A stretch of DNA of 64,000 bases from AWTP1-13 sp963775835 (GTDB lineage Bacteria; Pseudomonadota; Alphaproteobacteria; Rhizobiales; Hyphomicrobiaceae), in NCBI GenBank assembly GCA_963775835.1, contig CAVZKV010000016.1:62001-126000 (forward strand), in the 5' to 3' direction. The notes below the pieces were generated by a model that saw nothing but the letters and a program-made list of their open reading frames with translations, was not told where the DNA came from and made no database searches. Positions 1 through 9,690 of this stretch are shown piece after piece. Each line of letters starts with the position of its first letter. The stretch's first letter is position 1. The position numbers and the translations under genes are program-made.

Positions 1-1
1 C

Positions 2-1369
2 GCCGCCGACGGTCGGGTGTTACAGGGTTCAGGTGAGGTCGACCAGAGCCTCATAACGGGCGAGAGCAGGCCATGCCGGGTTGCGCCGGGCGCCTTTGTC
101 TATGCCGGGACCATCAATCTGTCCGGCCCCATGGTCGTGGAAGCCACGAGCGGGAGCGATAACACACTGCTCGCCGAAATCGCCCGTCTGATGGCGACCG
201 CGGAACAGGCACGTGGCCGTTATGTCCGGCTTGCCGATCGCGCCGCGCAGCTTTACGCCCCGCTTGTGCATGCGCTGGGTCTGGCGACCTTCCTCGGCTG
301 GCTTTTGAGCGGACAGGGGTGGGAAGGCGCATTGACGGCTGCCATTGCCGTTCTCATCATCACCTGTCCCTGCGCGCTCGCTCTTGCCGTCCCGGCCGTG
401 CAGGTGGCCGCGACCAGCCGTCTGTTTGCCCGCGGCGTCCTGGTCAAGACGGCCGATGCGCTCGAGCGCCTTGCAGAAATCGACACCGTGGTGTTCGACA
501 AGACCGGGACGCTGACGCTCGGGCGGCCCAACCTCCTCAACCCCGGCGCGATCGACAGGGCTACGTTGGCAGCGGCGGCTGCGCTTGCCGCCAACAGCCG
601 CCACCCCTACGCCCGCGCGCTGGTCAAGGCCGCGCGCGAGCAGGGCTTGGTGATCGAGCCGGTCAGCGGCATCCAAGAAATGGCGGGCTTTGGCCTCGAA
701 CGGCAAACCGCATTGGGTCGGGAGCGGCTGGGCTCGCCCGCCTGGTGCGGCCTCGAAAACGCAAAAGACGCCGTAACGTTGTGCTATCGCGGGGTCGGCG
801 GCGCCATCACCGGCTTTACCTTGGCAGATCAGCTCCGCCCCGACGCATCCCGGATCACGCACGGCCTTGCGCGTGCGGGTTTTGCCCTGGAAATCCTATC
901 GGGCGACCGGCCGAGCGTCGTCGCCGCAGTGGCCCGCGATCTCGGCGTGCAACACTTCGGCGCCCAGCTCCTGCCAACCGACAAGATCCGCCGCCTGGCG
1001 GAGCTCGCCGCCGCTGGCCGCAAGGTGTTGATGGTCGGTGACGGTCTCAACGATGCCCCGGCGCTTGGCTCCGCCCACGCCTCGCTGTCGCCCGCCACGG
1101 CGGCCGATATCAGCCAGACCGCCGCCGACGCTATCTTCCAGGGGGAAGCGCTCGCACCGGTGTTGGAAACGCTCGGCGTCGCCCGTGCGGCACACCGCAT
1201 GGCCCTTGAGAATTTCGCCATCGCCATCGGCTACAATCTCATCTTCGTGCCGCTGGCGGTGGCTGGGCATGTCACACCCTTGCTGGCCGCGCTCGCCATG
1301 TCGGTTTCGTCGTTGGCGGTGACGGCCAACGCGCTGCGGCTGCGAACGAAAAAGGTTTCGTTGTCATGA
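2..1369 (+). CDS. ccoI: Copper-type P1B ATPase, CcoI/FixI-like (5' partial)
   Basis: Heavy-metal P-type ATPase of the inner membrane, most likely the CcoI/FixI copper exporter that supplies the cbb3 oxidase. The reading frame is open from base 2, so the N-terminal metal-binding domain and first helices lie outside the window. Visible landmarks in order are the actuator TGES loop (about base 56), the CPC metal-binding triplet in 'ITCPCALALAVP' (about 364), the phosphorylation motif DKTGTLT (about 499), the HP locus 'SRHPYARAL' and the hinge 'GDGLNDAPAL'. The stop codon overlaps the start of ccoS in an ATGA, the usual ccoGHIS arrangement, which favours CcoI over a general CopA. The metal is inferred from context. 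Confidence 0.9.
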   Translation, partial: AADGRVLQGSGEVDQSLITGESRPCRVAPGAFVYAGTINLSGPMVVEATSGSDNTLLAEIARLMATAEQARGRYVRLADRAAQLYAPLVHALGLATFLGWLLSGQGWEGALTAAIAVLIITCPCALALAVPAVQVAATSRLFARGVLVKTADALERLAEIDTVVFDKTGTLTLGRPNLLNPGAIDRATLAAAAALAANSRHPYARALVKAAREQGLVIEPVSGIQEMAGFGLERQTALGRERLGSPAWCGLENAKDAVTLCYRGVGGAITGFTLADQLRPDASRITHGLARAGFALEILSGDRPSVVAAVARDLGVQHFGAQLLPTDKIRRLAELAAAGRKVLMVGDGLNDAPALGSAHASLSPATAADISQTAADAIFQGEALAPVLETLGVARAAHRMALENFAIAIGYNLIFVPLAVAGHVTPLLAALAMSVSSLAVTANALRLRTKKVSLS

Positions 1370-1536
1370 CGGCGTTGGCCTGGCTCATCCCCTGTGCGCT
1401 ATTGCTTGGGCTGGCGGGATTGGCCGCCTTTCTCTGGTCGCTCAAGTCCGGGCAGTTTGATGACCTAGAGGGTGCGGGATGGCGCATCCTGCAGGACGAG
1501 CAACCGACAACGCCCGATCCGCCCGCTCACAAGTAG
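1366..1536 (+). CDS. ccoS: cbb3-type oxidase assembly protein CcoS/FixS
   Basis: A 56-residue single-helix protein beginning at the ATGA overlap with the P-type ATPase gene, so translation is coupled. It has one N-terminal transmembrane segment (residues about 4-25) followed by the family signature 'SGQFDDLEG'. CcoS is needed for cofactor insertion into cbb3 cytochrome oxidase, and its presence confirms that the upstream ATPase is CcoI. The last bases overlap the 3' end of the convergent DUF2189 gene by about 10 bp. Confidence 0.92.
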   Translation: MTALAWLIPCALLLGLAGLAAFLWSLKSGQFDDLEGAGWRILQDEQPTTPDPPAHK

Positions 1537-2345
1537 CTGGTCGGGACAGGGCGGACGACGCCGCGAAAGGCGTGCCAGGTGGCATAACCGAGCAAGGGAA
1601 AAATCAGCACCAAGCCAACGAACAGGCTGGCCAACCCCAAGCTCATGAAGCCGGCGATCAGGCCCGCCCATAGCAGCATGGGTCTGAGGTTGTTGCGAAC
1701 GGCGGACACGCTGGTCGCCACCGCCGTGACGGCATCGACCTTTTGCATCATTAGGAGCGGCACCGACACCACCGAGATGGCGAACACGAGCAAGGCCAGC
1801 GCGGCACCGATAAAGGTTCCGGTCACCAGCAGGCCCAAGCCGGCGGGCGTGAACAGGAGTGTGGGGACAAAGTCCTGGGCTGGCGGCAGCTGGCTCGTGC
1901 CCAGGAACAACATGAACAGCAGAAACGCCAGCTGCAGCCAAACGACGTAAATAAACCCGAGCATGGCGCCGAAGAAGCTGATCGCGCCGGCCTTGCCGAG
2001 GGCCGCCCGCGTCACGTCGGCCAGGCCAACGTCCTCGCCGGTCTCGAGCCGGCGGCTGGTTTCATAGAGGGCCGCGGCGAGGACCGGGCCGATTAACAAA
2101 AACCCGCCGCTGAGCGGTAGAATGAGCGACTCCCATCCGCAGCGGATGAGTCCGACCGAAAGGAAGGCCGCCAGGCCTGCGAACAGCACGCCATAGCTGA
2201 AACTCACGACCGGTGCGGCCCAGAAGTCGCGCCATCCGGCGGCCAGCCAACCCCAGGGCGCATCGAAGGCCACCTCGCTGAGCGCGATCTCCTGCGCAGG
2301 AAGGTGACGCCCGGCCTTAGCTGCTGCCTTGTCCGTTACCGCCAT
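1527..2345 (-). CDS. DUF2189 multi-pass membrane protein
   Basis: A 272-residue integral membrane protein with about six hydrophobic helices and a cytosolic N-terminus of about 45 residues. Composition and layout fit the DUF2189 family, often found beside cbb3-oxidase and low-oxygen genes in Alphaproteobacteria. Function is unknown. The chosen start is the ATG in 'MAVTDK'; an upstream in-frame codon would add nine residues. A perfect FNR/FixK-type box lies about 95 bp upstream and reads toward this gene, which supports membership of the microoxic regulon. It is convergent with ccoS. Confidence 0.82.
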   Translation of the reverse strand: MAVTDKAAAKAGRHLPAQEIALSEVAFDAPWGWLAAGWRDFWAAPVVSFSYGVLFAGLAAFLSVGLIRCGWESLILPLSGGFLLIGPVLAAALYETSRRLETGEDVGLADVTRAALGKAGAISFFGAMLGFIYVVWLQLAFLLFMLFLGTSQLPPAQDFVPTLLFTPAGLGLLVTGTFIGAALALLVFAISVVSVPLLMMQKVDAVTAVATSVSAVRNNLRPMLLWAGLIAGFMSLGLASLFVGLVLIFPLLGYATWHAFRGVVRPVPTSYL

Positions 2346-2434
2346 GGTGCCTTTCGCGGCGCGTCGCGCCACCCCCCTGCCTTACCTTGGTTTGCCATCT
2401 TTTTCACATCAACCGCGCGCCCCAAGTTTTTTCC

Positions 2435-2448
2435 TTGATCAGGATCAA
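2435..2448. promoter_or_regulatory. FNR/FixK-type box TTGAT-CAGG-ATCAA
   Basis: Perfect TTGAT-N4-ATCAA palindrome in the gap between the DUF2189 gene (start 2345) and the flavoprotein gene ending at 2568. Only the DUF2189 gene lies downstream in a correct orientation. This is the consensus of the FNR/Anr/FixK family of oxygen-responsive regulators; which one binds is not shown here. Confidence 0.8.
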
Positions 2449-2567
2449 TGTGCCGGCGCGGGGCGGTCGATCGTGGCGCTGAGTGCGGCCAACAGGCCAA
2501 TCGGCCAGCCATCGGCGAGGGAAACGAATTGCCGGCACAGCGGCCGGTTGCCCGGCACTGGCTAAAA

Positions 2568-3146
2568 TCAAGCGGCGCGCCGACCGAGGGCGCCGAGACG
2601 ATCGAGCCACTTGCGCCGCTTCCGGTCATCCATGGCCTCGATGCTTCCAATCACGGTGGTCCGACAGGGCGCGATGCCGACGAGGGCAAGATTTTGCGTC
2701 AGACTCTTCAAACCGTGGGCGCCGAAATACCAACAGTAGATGAATGCCGGCATACCCATGGTCACCACCACGCGCGCGCTTCGCCCTGAGAGCCGCTTGG
2801 TCCAGGCGGCCTTGCCGGATGTCGACAGGGCAAAGCCCGGTCGCAGCGCCTGCTCGAAAAAGGCCTTCAACAAAGCGGGCATCGATCCCATCCACAGGGG
2901 ATGGATGATGCAGAGATGCTGGGCCCAGCCGATCGCCTCCTGGGCTTTGCGGATTGCCGGTGGCACCTGGCCCTCGTCCCAGTCCTGCTTTGAGCGCAGG
3001 ATCGGAAACTCAAGGTCGGCAACCCAGATGGTCTTGACCTCGTGGCCCGCGGCGGTTGCCCCTTGCGCGTAGGCGCGCGCCAGCGCGTGGCCAAAGTGCT
3101 TTTCACCCGGGGTCGGATGACCCTGAATGATACAGATCCTCCTCAC
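2568..3146 (-). CDS. NAD(P)H dehydrogenase (quinone)/flavodoxin-fold oxidoreductase
   Basis: About 192 residues with a flavodoxin-like fold of the NQO1/KefF/MdaB group. Landmarks are the FMN-phosphate strand-loop 'IIQGHPTPGEKHFG' at the N-terminus, the central 'IIHPLWMGSMPALLKAFFEQ' segment typical of quinone reductases, and the C-terminal 'GIAPCRTTVIGSI'. The start is taken as GTG in 'VRRICII' because the open frame upstream runs into a GC-rich tandem repeat and has no family resemblance. Expected activity is two-electron quinone reduction in the cytoplasm. It lies among low-oxygen genes, but no FNR box directly precedes it. Confidence 0.83.
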   Translation of the reverse strand: MRRICIIQGHPTPGEKHFGHALARAYAQGATAAGHEVKTIWVADLEFPILRSKQDWDEGQVPPAIRKAQEAIGWAQHLCIIHPLWMGSMPALLKAFFEQALRPGFALSTSGKAAWTKRLSGRSARVVVTMGMPAFIYCWYFGAHGLKSLTQNLALVGIAPCRTTVIGSIEAMDDRKRRKWLDRLGALGRRAA

Positions 3147-3361
3147 CTGCAGCTGCCTTTCTTGGGAGCGGTCACAGCTCGCAATAGCTCCCCACAATGG
3201 CTCCCTTGGCGCTTGGGCGCTTTGATGTGGCGCAAGACTGGCCCAGGCCCGGTTCGCCGATTTATCACCGCGACAGCGATGGAACCGGCGTCCGCGCCGA
3301 CGTCGGCGCGCAAATCGTGTTGCCGTGTATGGTCGGCGCGCCAAAGGGGGAAAAGGAGCAC

Positions 3362-3461
3362 AGAGGACCCCAAGGGGACCCGAAGAGGACCCCAGAGGAC
3401 CCCCAGAGGACCCCCAGAGGACCCCAAGAGGACCCCAAGAGGACCCCAAGAGGACCCCAAA
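3362..3461. repeat. 11-bp tandem repeat, about nine units
   Basis: Nine near-identical units of AGAGGACCCCA fill the gap between the divergent flavoprotein and Pat genes. The first units carry substitutions and the last ones are identical, as expected from recent replication slippage. The 390-bp gap otherwise holds only presumed promoters. Confidence 0.9.
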
Positions 3462-3536
3462 AGGGACGGCGGGAATTGCCATGTCGGCTCAGCGTGCGAT
3501 GATCACCTTCCCCGTGCGCCGCCCGGTGGTCCGGTC

Positions 3537-6219
3537 ATGACCGTTCGCAACTTCGACAGTTTGCTCAAACCCGCGTCCGTGGCCTTGCTCGGCGCCAGCC
3601 CCAAGGCTGGCAGCGTCGGCTCAATTGTTGCCCAAAACCTCGGGCGCGGTGGCTTTGCCGGGCAGATTTGGTTCGTCAATCCGAAATACCACCGGCTGGG
3701 TGACCAGCCCTGCTATGCGTCGGTCGCCGCGCTACCAGCGGCGCCCGATCTCGCCGTGCTCGCAACCCCACCACAGACAATACCGGGACTGATCGGCGAG
3801 CTTGGCGCCAAGGGCACGCGCGCCGCCGTGGTCATCACCGCCGGCATTCGCGGGGATTTAAAGCAAGGGATGCTCGATGCGGCGCGACCCTACACCCTGC
3901 GGGTGCAAGGCCCCAATTGCGTGGGGCTTATGCTGCCGCGCCTTGGTTTGAATGCCAGCTTTTCGTTCGCGGCGCCGGCCGGCGACATTGCCTTTCTCTC
4001 GCAATCGGGGGCCTTGATCACGGGCATTGTCGACTGGGCGCGCGGTCGTAACATCGGTTTCTCCCACGTGGTCTCGCTCGGCGATATGGCCGATGTCGAT
4101 TTTGGCGATCTTCTCGACTACTTGGCTGCCGATCCAGCATCGCGCGCCATTCTGCTTTACATGGAGGCGGTCACCAACGCCCCCAAGTTCATGTCCGCAG
4201 CACGCCGCGCCGCGCGATCGAAGCCGGTCGTTGTCGTCAAGGCTGGCCGCAGCGCGTCGGGTGCCAAGGCGGCGCAGTCCCACACGGGGGCTTTGGCCGG
4301 TAGCGATTTAGCCTACGAGGCGGCGTTTAGACGCGCTGGCGTTCTGCGCGTCAAGGAGCTCGATGACCTGTTCAACGCCGCCGAAATGTTATCGCGCCAT
4401 CCATGGCTTGCCGGCGACCGGCTCGTCATTCTCAGCAACGGCGGTGGCGCCGGTGTCATGGCGGCCGATTGCCTGCATGATCTGGACGGCAGCTTGGCGC
4501 AGCTGACCGAGAACACCTTGCGGGAGCTCGAAAGCGTGTTGCCGCCCACATGGTCGCACGGCAATCCGGTGGACATTATCGGCGACGCCGACGCCGAGCG
4601 TTATCGGCGGTCGCTGGAGGTCTTGCTCAGTTGCCGAGGAAGCAGACGCCATCCTGGTCATGAATTGCCCGACGGCGCTCACCTCGAGCACTGGCATTGC
4701 CGAGGCCATCGTCGGCGTCATCGAGCAGCATCGAGGCGGGGGACGAGCACGGGAAACCGGTGTTCGCCACCTGGCTTGGGGACGCCGCCAGCCACGAGGC
4801 TCGCGCGCGATTTGCGGCGCACCAAATTGCCAGTTTCGCCACGCCCTCCGAAGCGATCGATGGCTTCATGCAGCTGGTACGTCATGCCAGAGCCCAGCAA
4901 GCGCTGCTGCGGACCCCGCCGTCCCGTCCCGGCGACGTCGCGTTCGATGTCAACCGCGCCGACGCCATCATCGCCGCGGCCCTCAAAGCCAAGCGGTTGT
5001 TGCTATCGGAAATCGAGGCCAAAGAGCTACTCGCCGCCTACGGCATACCGGTGGTGCCGACCGAAATCGCGCGGAGCCCGGCGGATGTCGGCCGGCTAGC
5101 GAAACGCCTGGCTGGCCACGGCGACGCCTGCGTGGTCAAGATCCTCTCCGATGACATCTCGCACAAGTCCGACGTCGGCGGGGTACGGTTGGGGCTGCGG
5201 GCGGAAGACGCCGAAGCGCGCCGCCCATGAGATGCTCAAGGCCATCGCCGCCAAGCTGCCGGACGCGCGCCTTGCCGGCTTCACGGTTCAGCCGATGATC
5301 CGGCGTGCGCAGGCGCACGAGCTGATTTTGGGCATGTCGGTCGATGCAACGTTCGGCCCCTTGCTGATGTTCGGCGCCGGGGGTACAGCCGTTGAAGTTG
5401 TGCGTGACATCGCCCATGGCCTGCCGCCGCTCGATCACAATCTGGCGCGCGATATGATGCGCCAGACCAGGGTGTGGCGGCTGTTACAGGGTTACCGTGA
5501 TCACCCTCCCGCCGATCTTGATGCCGTCGCTGATACCCTCGTTCGGCTCAGTTATCTGATCGCGCGACACCCCGAAATCCGCGAACTGGACATCAATCCA
5601 CTGCTCGCCGACGCCGATGGGGCAATCGCGCTCGACGCGCGCGTCGGCATCGCCGATGCGCGAGCCTCACCGCGCCAGCCGCTGGCCATCCGGCCCTATC
5701 CTTCAGAATGGGCGATTGAGGTCACTGTGCCGACGGTCGGTGACGTTACTATTCGCCCTATTCGTCCCGAGGATGAGCGGCTTTACGAGCAATTCTTTGC
5801 CGCGGTCACCGCGGCTGACCGCAGGCTGCGCTTCTTCGGGACGGGACCCAATCTGACGCACGGGCTTTTGGCGCAGGCTGACGCAGATCGACTATGCGCG
5901 CGAAATGGCCTTTGTTGCCATTGATAAGCGCAGCCATGCCCTGCTCGGCGTGGTTCGGATGATCGCTGATCCTGACTACACCCGGGCCGAGTACGCCATC
6001 CTGGTACGTTCTGACCTCAAAGGCCGCGGCCTCGGATGGCGCCTCATGCAGCATCTGATCGACTACGGCAAAAGCGAGGGGCTCAAGGAGCTCAACGGGT
6101 TTGTTCTTGTTGAGAACACCAGCATGCTGCAGATGTGCCAGCAACTTGGCTTCGTCGTTGCACCCGACCCCGCTGATCCCGGCGTCCGCCGCGTCACCCT
6201 CGATTTGCGCGAAAGCTAG
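3537..6219 (+). pseudogene. Pat-type acyl-CoA synthetase (NDP-forming)/GNAT fusion, frameshifted
   Basis: A gene of about 894 codons in the family of bifunctional acetate-CoA ligase-like/GNAT proteins (protein lysine acyltransferase Pat). In order: CoA-binding Rossmann domain ('SVALLGASPKAGSVGSIVAQ'), succinyl-CoA-ligase-like domain with 'QSHTGALAGSD', ATP-grasp domain ('ISHKSDVGGVRLGL', 'MFGAGGTAVEVVRDIAHG'), and a C-terminal GNAT ('YAILVRSDLKGRGLGWRLM'). The frame breaks four times, near 4629, 4735, 5213 and 5875, each as a +1 shift. At 5875 removing one A restores 'LLARLTQIDYAREMAF'. No large segment is lost. Either the gene is freshly inactivated or the assembly has insertions. The next gene starts 3 bp after the stop. 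Confidence 0.88.
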
Positions 6220-6222
6220 CCG

Positions 6223-7207
6223 ATGCGCGCCATGGTCCTGCATAAGGCGGGTATGCCGCTCAAAGACGAGGTCGTTGCCGATCCTCTCCCTGGCTTGGGA
6301 CAAGTGTTGGTGAAAGTTGCCGCCTGCGGCGTCTGTCGCACCGATCTGCATGTGGTCGACGGCGATCTTACCGACCCGAAGCTGCCGATCATTCCGGGGC
6401 ACGAAATCGTCGGCCGCGTCGAAGCCCTGGGTGCAGGCGTCACCGGCTTTCGTCTTGGTGACCGGGTCGGCATTCCCTGGCTCGGCCATACCTGCGGTCA
6501 CTGCAGCCTATTGCCGAGGCGCAGCAGAAAACCTGTGCGATGCGCCGAGGTTCACCGGCTACCAGATCGACGGCGGCTATGCCGAGTACGCGGTGGCCGA
6601 GGCCGCCTACTGCTTTGCTTTGCCGGACGTCTACGGCGATGCCGCGGCGGCACCGCTCCTGTGCGCAGGATTGATCGGCTACCGGTCGCTCAAGATGGCG
6701 GGCCCAGGTGCCCGCCTGGGCCTATACGGATTTGGCGCCGCGGCCCACATCGTGGCGCAGGTGGCGCAGGTCGAGGGGCGTCGGGTCTATGCCTTTACGC
6801 GGCCAGGTGACAGCGCGGCCCAGAGCTTTGCCCGGCAGCTCGGATGTGTGTGGGCCGGCAGCTCGCTGGAGCGATCGCCGGTCGAGCTCGATGCCGCCAT
6901 CATTTTCGCGCCGGTGGGCGCCTTGCTGCCGGCCGCCCTGGCCTCGGTGCGCAAGGGCGGGACCGTCGTGCTCGGCGGCATCCATATGAGCACCATTCCC
7001 GCGATGCCCTACGCCCTCTTATGGGGCGAGCGCGTGGTGAAGTCCGTCGCCAACTTGACCCGGCAGGATGCGCAAGAGTTTCTCGACCTTGCCGGGCGCG
7101 CCCCCATTGCAACCGAAGTCGTATCCTTTGCGCTCGCCGACGCCAATGTTGCCCTCGACCGCCTGCGCAGTGGTCAGCTGACGGGCGCCGCGGTGCTTAT
7201 CCCATGA
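6223..7207 (+). pseudogene. Zinc-dependent alcohol dehydrogenase (AdhP-like), one frameshift
   Basis: Medium-chain zinc alcohol dehydrogenase of about 327 residues. Seen are the catalytic zinc site 'CGVCRTDLHVVDGD', 'GHEIVGRVEALG', the structural zinc cysteines starting at 'HTCGHC', and the nucleotide-binding 'GLYGFGAAAH'. An extra base near 6505 moves the frame between the second and third structural cysteines; dropping one A gives CGHC-AYC-RGAAENLC, the normal spacing. The gene follows Pat with a 3-bp gap, a pairing known from low-oxygen gene clusters. If the extra base is a sequence error, the enzyme is complete and should interconvert alcohols and aldehydes with NAD(P). Confidence 0.87.
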
Positions 7208-7228
7208 TGGATCTCGGCGACCTCGTCG

Positions 7229-7666
7229 TCAACGGCAGATCAGCACTGGGATTGTGCTTAGCGCCACGACTTGGGCCGCTTGACTGCCAAGCAACAGGCG
7301 CGCAACGCCGCGGCGTCCGTGTGATGCCATGACGATCAGGTCGCACTGTTTGGCTTTTGCGGTGGCCAGGATGCCTTCGGCCGGAAAATCATTGACGTGT
7401 ACGGTTTCGCACTCGACCGCCATTTTCTGCGCGTCGGCACGAACCTTACCCAGGATCTGTTCGGCACGCTCAGCCGCCGCCTTTTCATACTCTTCGATGG
7501 GGAAGTTGAAGGCAAACCCCTCGCCATTGGTCATCGTCGTCCACGGCTCTGTCGCCGTCACGACCACCACCTGAGCGCCCAGATCTTTGGCCAGGGCCAA
7601 GCCACTTGTCACGGCTTTTTCCGCCAATTCCGAGCCATCGGTGGCAATCAGAAACCGCTTGTACAT
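7229..7666 (-). CDS. Universal stress protein (UspA family)
   Basis: 145-residue single-domain Usp protein. The N-terminal strand 'RFLIATDGSELAEKAV' and C-terminal nucleotide-binding loop 'SHGRRGVARLLLGS' are the family landmarks, so ATP binding is expected. It is convergent with the alcohol dehydrogenase. A TTGAT-N4-GTCAA box is centred about 78 bp upstream of the ATG, and a GATACT hexamer (7713-7718) sits where the -10 of an FNR class II promoter should be, so induction under low oxygen is likely. Confidence 0.92.
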   Translation of the reverse strand: MYKRFLIATDGSELAEKAVTSGLALAKDLGAQVVVVTATEPWTTMTNGEGFAFNFPIEEYEKAAAERAEQILGKVRADAQKMAVECETVHVNDFPAEGILATAKAKQCDLIVMASHGRRGVARLLLGSQAAQVVALSTIPVLICR

Positions 7667-7737
7667 GGCGTCTCTCCCTGTTCCGGCGGTTGGCCGCCAA
7701 AGGCCAGCTAAAAGTATCGGACCTTACCCCCGCAAGT

Positions 7738-7751
7738 TTGATCGAGGTCAA
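7738..7751. promoter_or_regulatory. FNR/FixK-type box upstream of usp
   Basis: TTGAT-CGAG-GTCAA, one mismatch from the symmetrical consensus. Its distance to a GATACT -10-like hexamer at 7713-7718 fits activation from position -41.5. It reads leftward into the universal stress protein gene. Confidence 0.7.
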
Positions 7752-7863
7752 ACCGGGAGCGCCCCCTCGTCGTGGTTCGGCATCTCTTGTGAGCGCTATG
7801 CCGCGAAGAGGCAAAGGGGCAACAGGGCACAAAGTTAATGCTCGGCTTGGCTGGCGCAGCCAG

Positions 7864-8592
7864 CTAGCGTTTGGCCGGCCCCCGGCGTTCGACCTCGGCT
7901 GTGAACGTGTAACCAACGCCCCGCACGGTCTTGATCAACGTGGGTCGATCTGGGTCGCGTTCGACCTTCTTGCGCAGCCTGGCCACCAGATTGTCGATTG
8001 AACGATCGAGGGGCGACCAGTCGTGACCTTTCAGCAGGTCCATGATGTCGTTGCGTGACAAGACGCGATGCGGCCTTTTCACGAACGCTTCGAGCAAGTT
8101 GAATTCACCGGTCGTGAGCTCCTGATCTTCACCGTCACTCCGCTTCAGGCTGCGCTGATCGATGTCGAAGATCCAACCTGAAAAGTAATAGCGCTGTCCC
8201 GAGGCCATCGCTGGCTCAACAGGCTGCGCACGGCGCAACACCGCCCTCACCCGGGCGATCAGTTCTCTGAGCTCGAACGGTTTGGCCAGGTAGTCATCCG
8301 CTCCAACTTCCAGGCCGACCACGCGGTCGACAGCATCACCCTTTCCCGTCAGCATGATGATGGGGATGTTGCACGCCTTGCGGATCTCGCGCGCAAGATC
8401 GAGACCGTTTTCCTTGCCCAAACCGAGGTCGAGGGTGATCAATGAGACGGTTTCTTGCTCCAGGCGCAAGCGCATTTCCGCGCTGTTCTTCGCCTCGGAA
8501 ACGGTAAACCCTTCGCCTTCGAGGCACCGCCGCAGCAGTGTGCGAACTCTGGGCTCGTCATCGACAATCAGAATGTGCCCACAGTTGTCCAT
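7864..8592 (-). CDS. OmpR/PhoB-family response regulator
   Basis: 242-residue two-domain regulator. The receiver has the acidic pair in 'ILIVDDEPRVRTLL', the phospho-acceptor Asp in 'LITLDLGLGKENG', the Thr in 'IIMLTGKGDAVDR' and the Lys in 'DYLAKPFELRELI'. The C-terminus is a winged-helix domain ending in 'IKTVRGVGYTF'. Start is the ATG before 'DNCGHILIVDD'; a longer frame to 8625 is possible. No sensor kinase is adjacent, so it is an orphan in this window. Its place in the microoxic island suggests redox or energy signalling, but that is inference. Confidence 0.92.
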   Translation of the reverse strand: MDNCGHILIVDDEPRVRTLLRRCLEGEGFTVSEAKNSAEMRLRLEQETVSLITLDLGLGKENGLDLAREIRKACNIPIIMLTGKGDAVDRVVGLEVGADDYLAKPFELRELIARVRAVLRRAQPVEPAMASGQRYYFSGWIFDIDQRSLKRSDGEDQELTTGEFNLLEAFVKRPHRVLSRNDIMDLLKGHDWSPLDRSIDNLVARLRKKVERDPDRPTLIKTVRGVGYTFTAEVERRGPAKR

Positions 8593-8855
8593 CAAGGCGT
8601 CCAAGGCCCCAGTTCCACGACCCACCTCCGGCTGGTCGTCAGGCGGTCCGGCAGTGCTTAATCACTATCATGGGCCATGTGGAGATGCTATGGGGCAAGC
8701 GGCGATGACTGCTGTCGAGCCGGCTGCCCGGGCAGGCCGTCGTCGCGTGCAGGCCACGGCCTTTAGCAATGCTTGCGATGCTCGATGGCGGGGCCTTCAC
8801 CTTCCCGCACGAGACGTACGTCGCCGTCGCACTGAGCGTTGTTGATACTTCCGTA

Positions 8856-9122
8856 TCAGTTCACGTTGCTCGGCGTGTCGAGACGCATCTCGAGCTCAAC
8901 GAATTTCGCCTGCACATCGCGCAGGTGGCCAGCATCGCACGCGTCGAAAATCCGCAAGCTGCCCCGATGCAGAGTTGCGAGCCGCTCAGCGGATATATTG
9001 TCCGCATGACGGCTAAGCCGCTGGTGGAAGGCGACGTATGAATTGCCGCAATCGACGGGAATGGAACTCGGCGCGGCTGCCAAGAAAGCGAGCCCAATCG
9101 CACCAAGCATCGCGTGTTTCAT
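8856..9122 (-). CDS. Small exported protein, FNR-box controlled
   Basis: 88 residues with a clear signal peptide ('MLGAIGLAFLAAAPSS') and a mature part containing two cysteines (in 'PVDCGNSY' and 'FDACDAGHL'). The family is not recognised. Start is the ATG at 9122, preceded by an AAGGA ribosome-binding site. A perfect FNR/FixK box (9182-9195) and a CATAGT -10-like element (9156-9161) sit in class II spacing, which is the strongest argument that this is a real, oxygen-regulated gene. The antisense frame over the same bases is probably a shadow. Confidence 0.65.
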   Translation of the reverse strand: MKHAMLGAIGLAFLAAAPSSIPVDCGNSYVAFHQRLSRHADNISAERLATLHRGSLRIFDACDAGHLRDVQAKFVELEMRLDTPSNVN

Positions 9123-9181
9123 GTTCGTCGGTCCTTCGTCGCCAATCCCGGCTCTACTATGACATCGTGAGATCAATGACC

Positions 9182-9195
9182 TTGATCCGCATCAA
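9182..9195. promoter_or_regulatory. FNR/FixK-type box TTGAT-CCGC-ATCAA
   Basis: Perfect consensus palindrome centred about 66 bp upstream of the small exported protein start. CATAGT at 9156-9161 on the minus strand lies at the expected -10 distance. The 240 bp between this box and the next gene end at 9436 hold nothing else recognisable. Confidence 0.8.
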
Positions 9196-9435
9196 GGGCG
9201 TCCCGAAAGACCGTTAGCGAACTTAAATAATGCGCGAAAGAATGCCGAGATGCTCAGGACCGCTAGGCACTGAGCGGAAGCGCCGGCGGGAAGCCCGCTG
9301 CCGCAGATCTTTGGGCCAGCGGCTGGCGTGACCGAAATGCATCGTGTGCTGCCGATCCCTTCCGATGCGCTTGAATCACCGCACCGAATGCGGTTGGCTC
9401 GCAATGAGCCGCGATCACTTGCTCAGCGGGGGGCG

Positions 9436-9690
9436 CTACCGCTTCCGATATCGCTCGAACAACCGAAGGTTCGGACAAAACTCCGGTTCACCGACTGACG
9501 CCGGACGGTTATCCAGCCACCTGAGACATTTGTCGCTGGTGCCGCAGGCGATGCAATGGGCTCGCGCCTCGGCGTAGTCCTGACCTTGGCGCGCCCGTAC
9601 CAATGCAGCGGCGTCGACGTTGAGACGGTCCATCATCTCGTGCATGCGCGTTGCCTGTCGTTCGACCCGACGCGTCATCCACCACCTCAT
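9436..9690 (-). CDS. DUF6455-like cysteine-motif protein (second of pair)
   Basis: 84 residues, starting at an ATG that overlaps the stop of the upstream gene (ATGA at 9687-9690), so the two are translationally coupled. It carries the pattern C-x2-C-x5-C-x16-C ('HCIACGTSDKCLRW' then 'EFCPNLRLFERY'), a likely metal or iron-sulphur site. The N-terminus 'MRWWMTRRVERQATRMHEMM' is amphipathic and probably a membrane or partner contact. DUF6455 has no assigned function. Transcription likely comes from the FNR box at 10464. Confidence 0.78.
   Translation of the reverse strand: MRWWMTRRVERQATRMHEMMDRLNVDAAALVRARQGQDYAEARAHCIACGTSDKCLRWLDNRPASVGEPEFCPNLRLFERYRKR

Noticed and set aside
3042..5099. 685-codon frame as one protein including the 11-bp repeat
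   Set aside because: The true Pat gene starts at 3537; upstream residues are repeat-encoded Pro/Arg/Gly with no homology.
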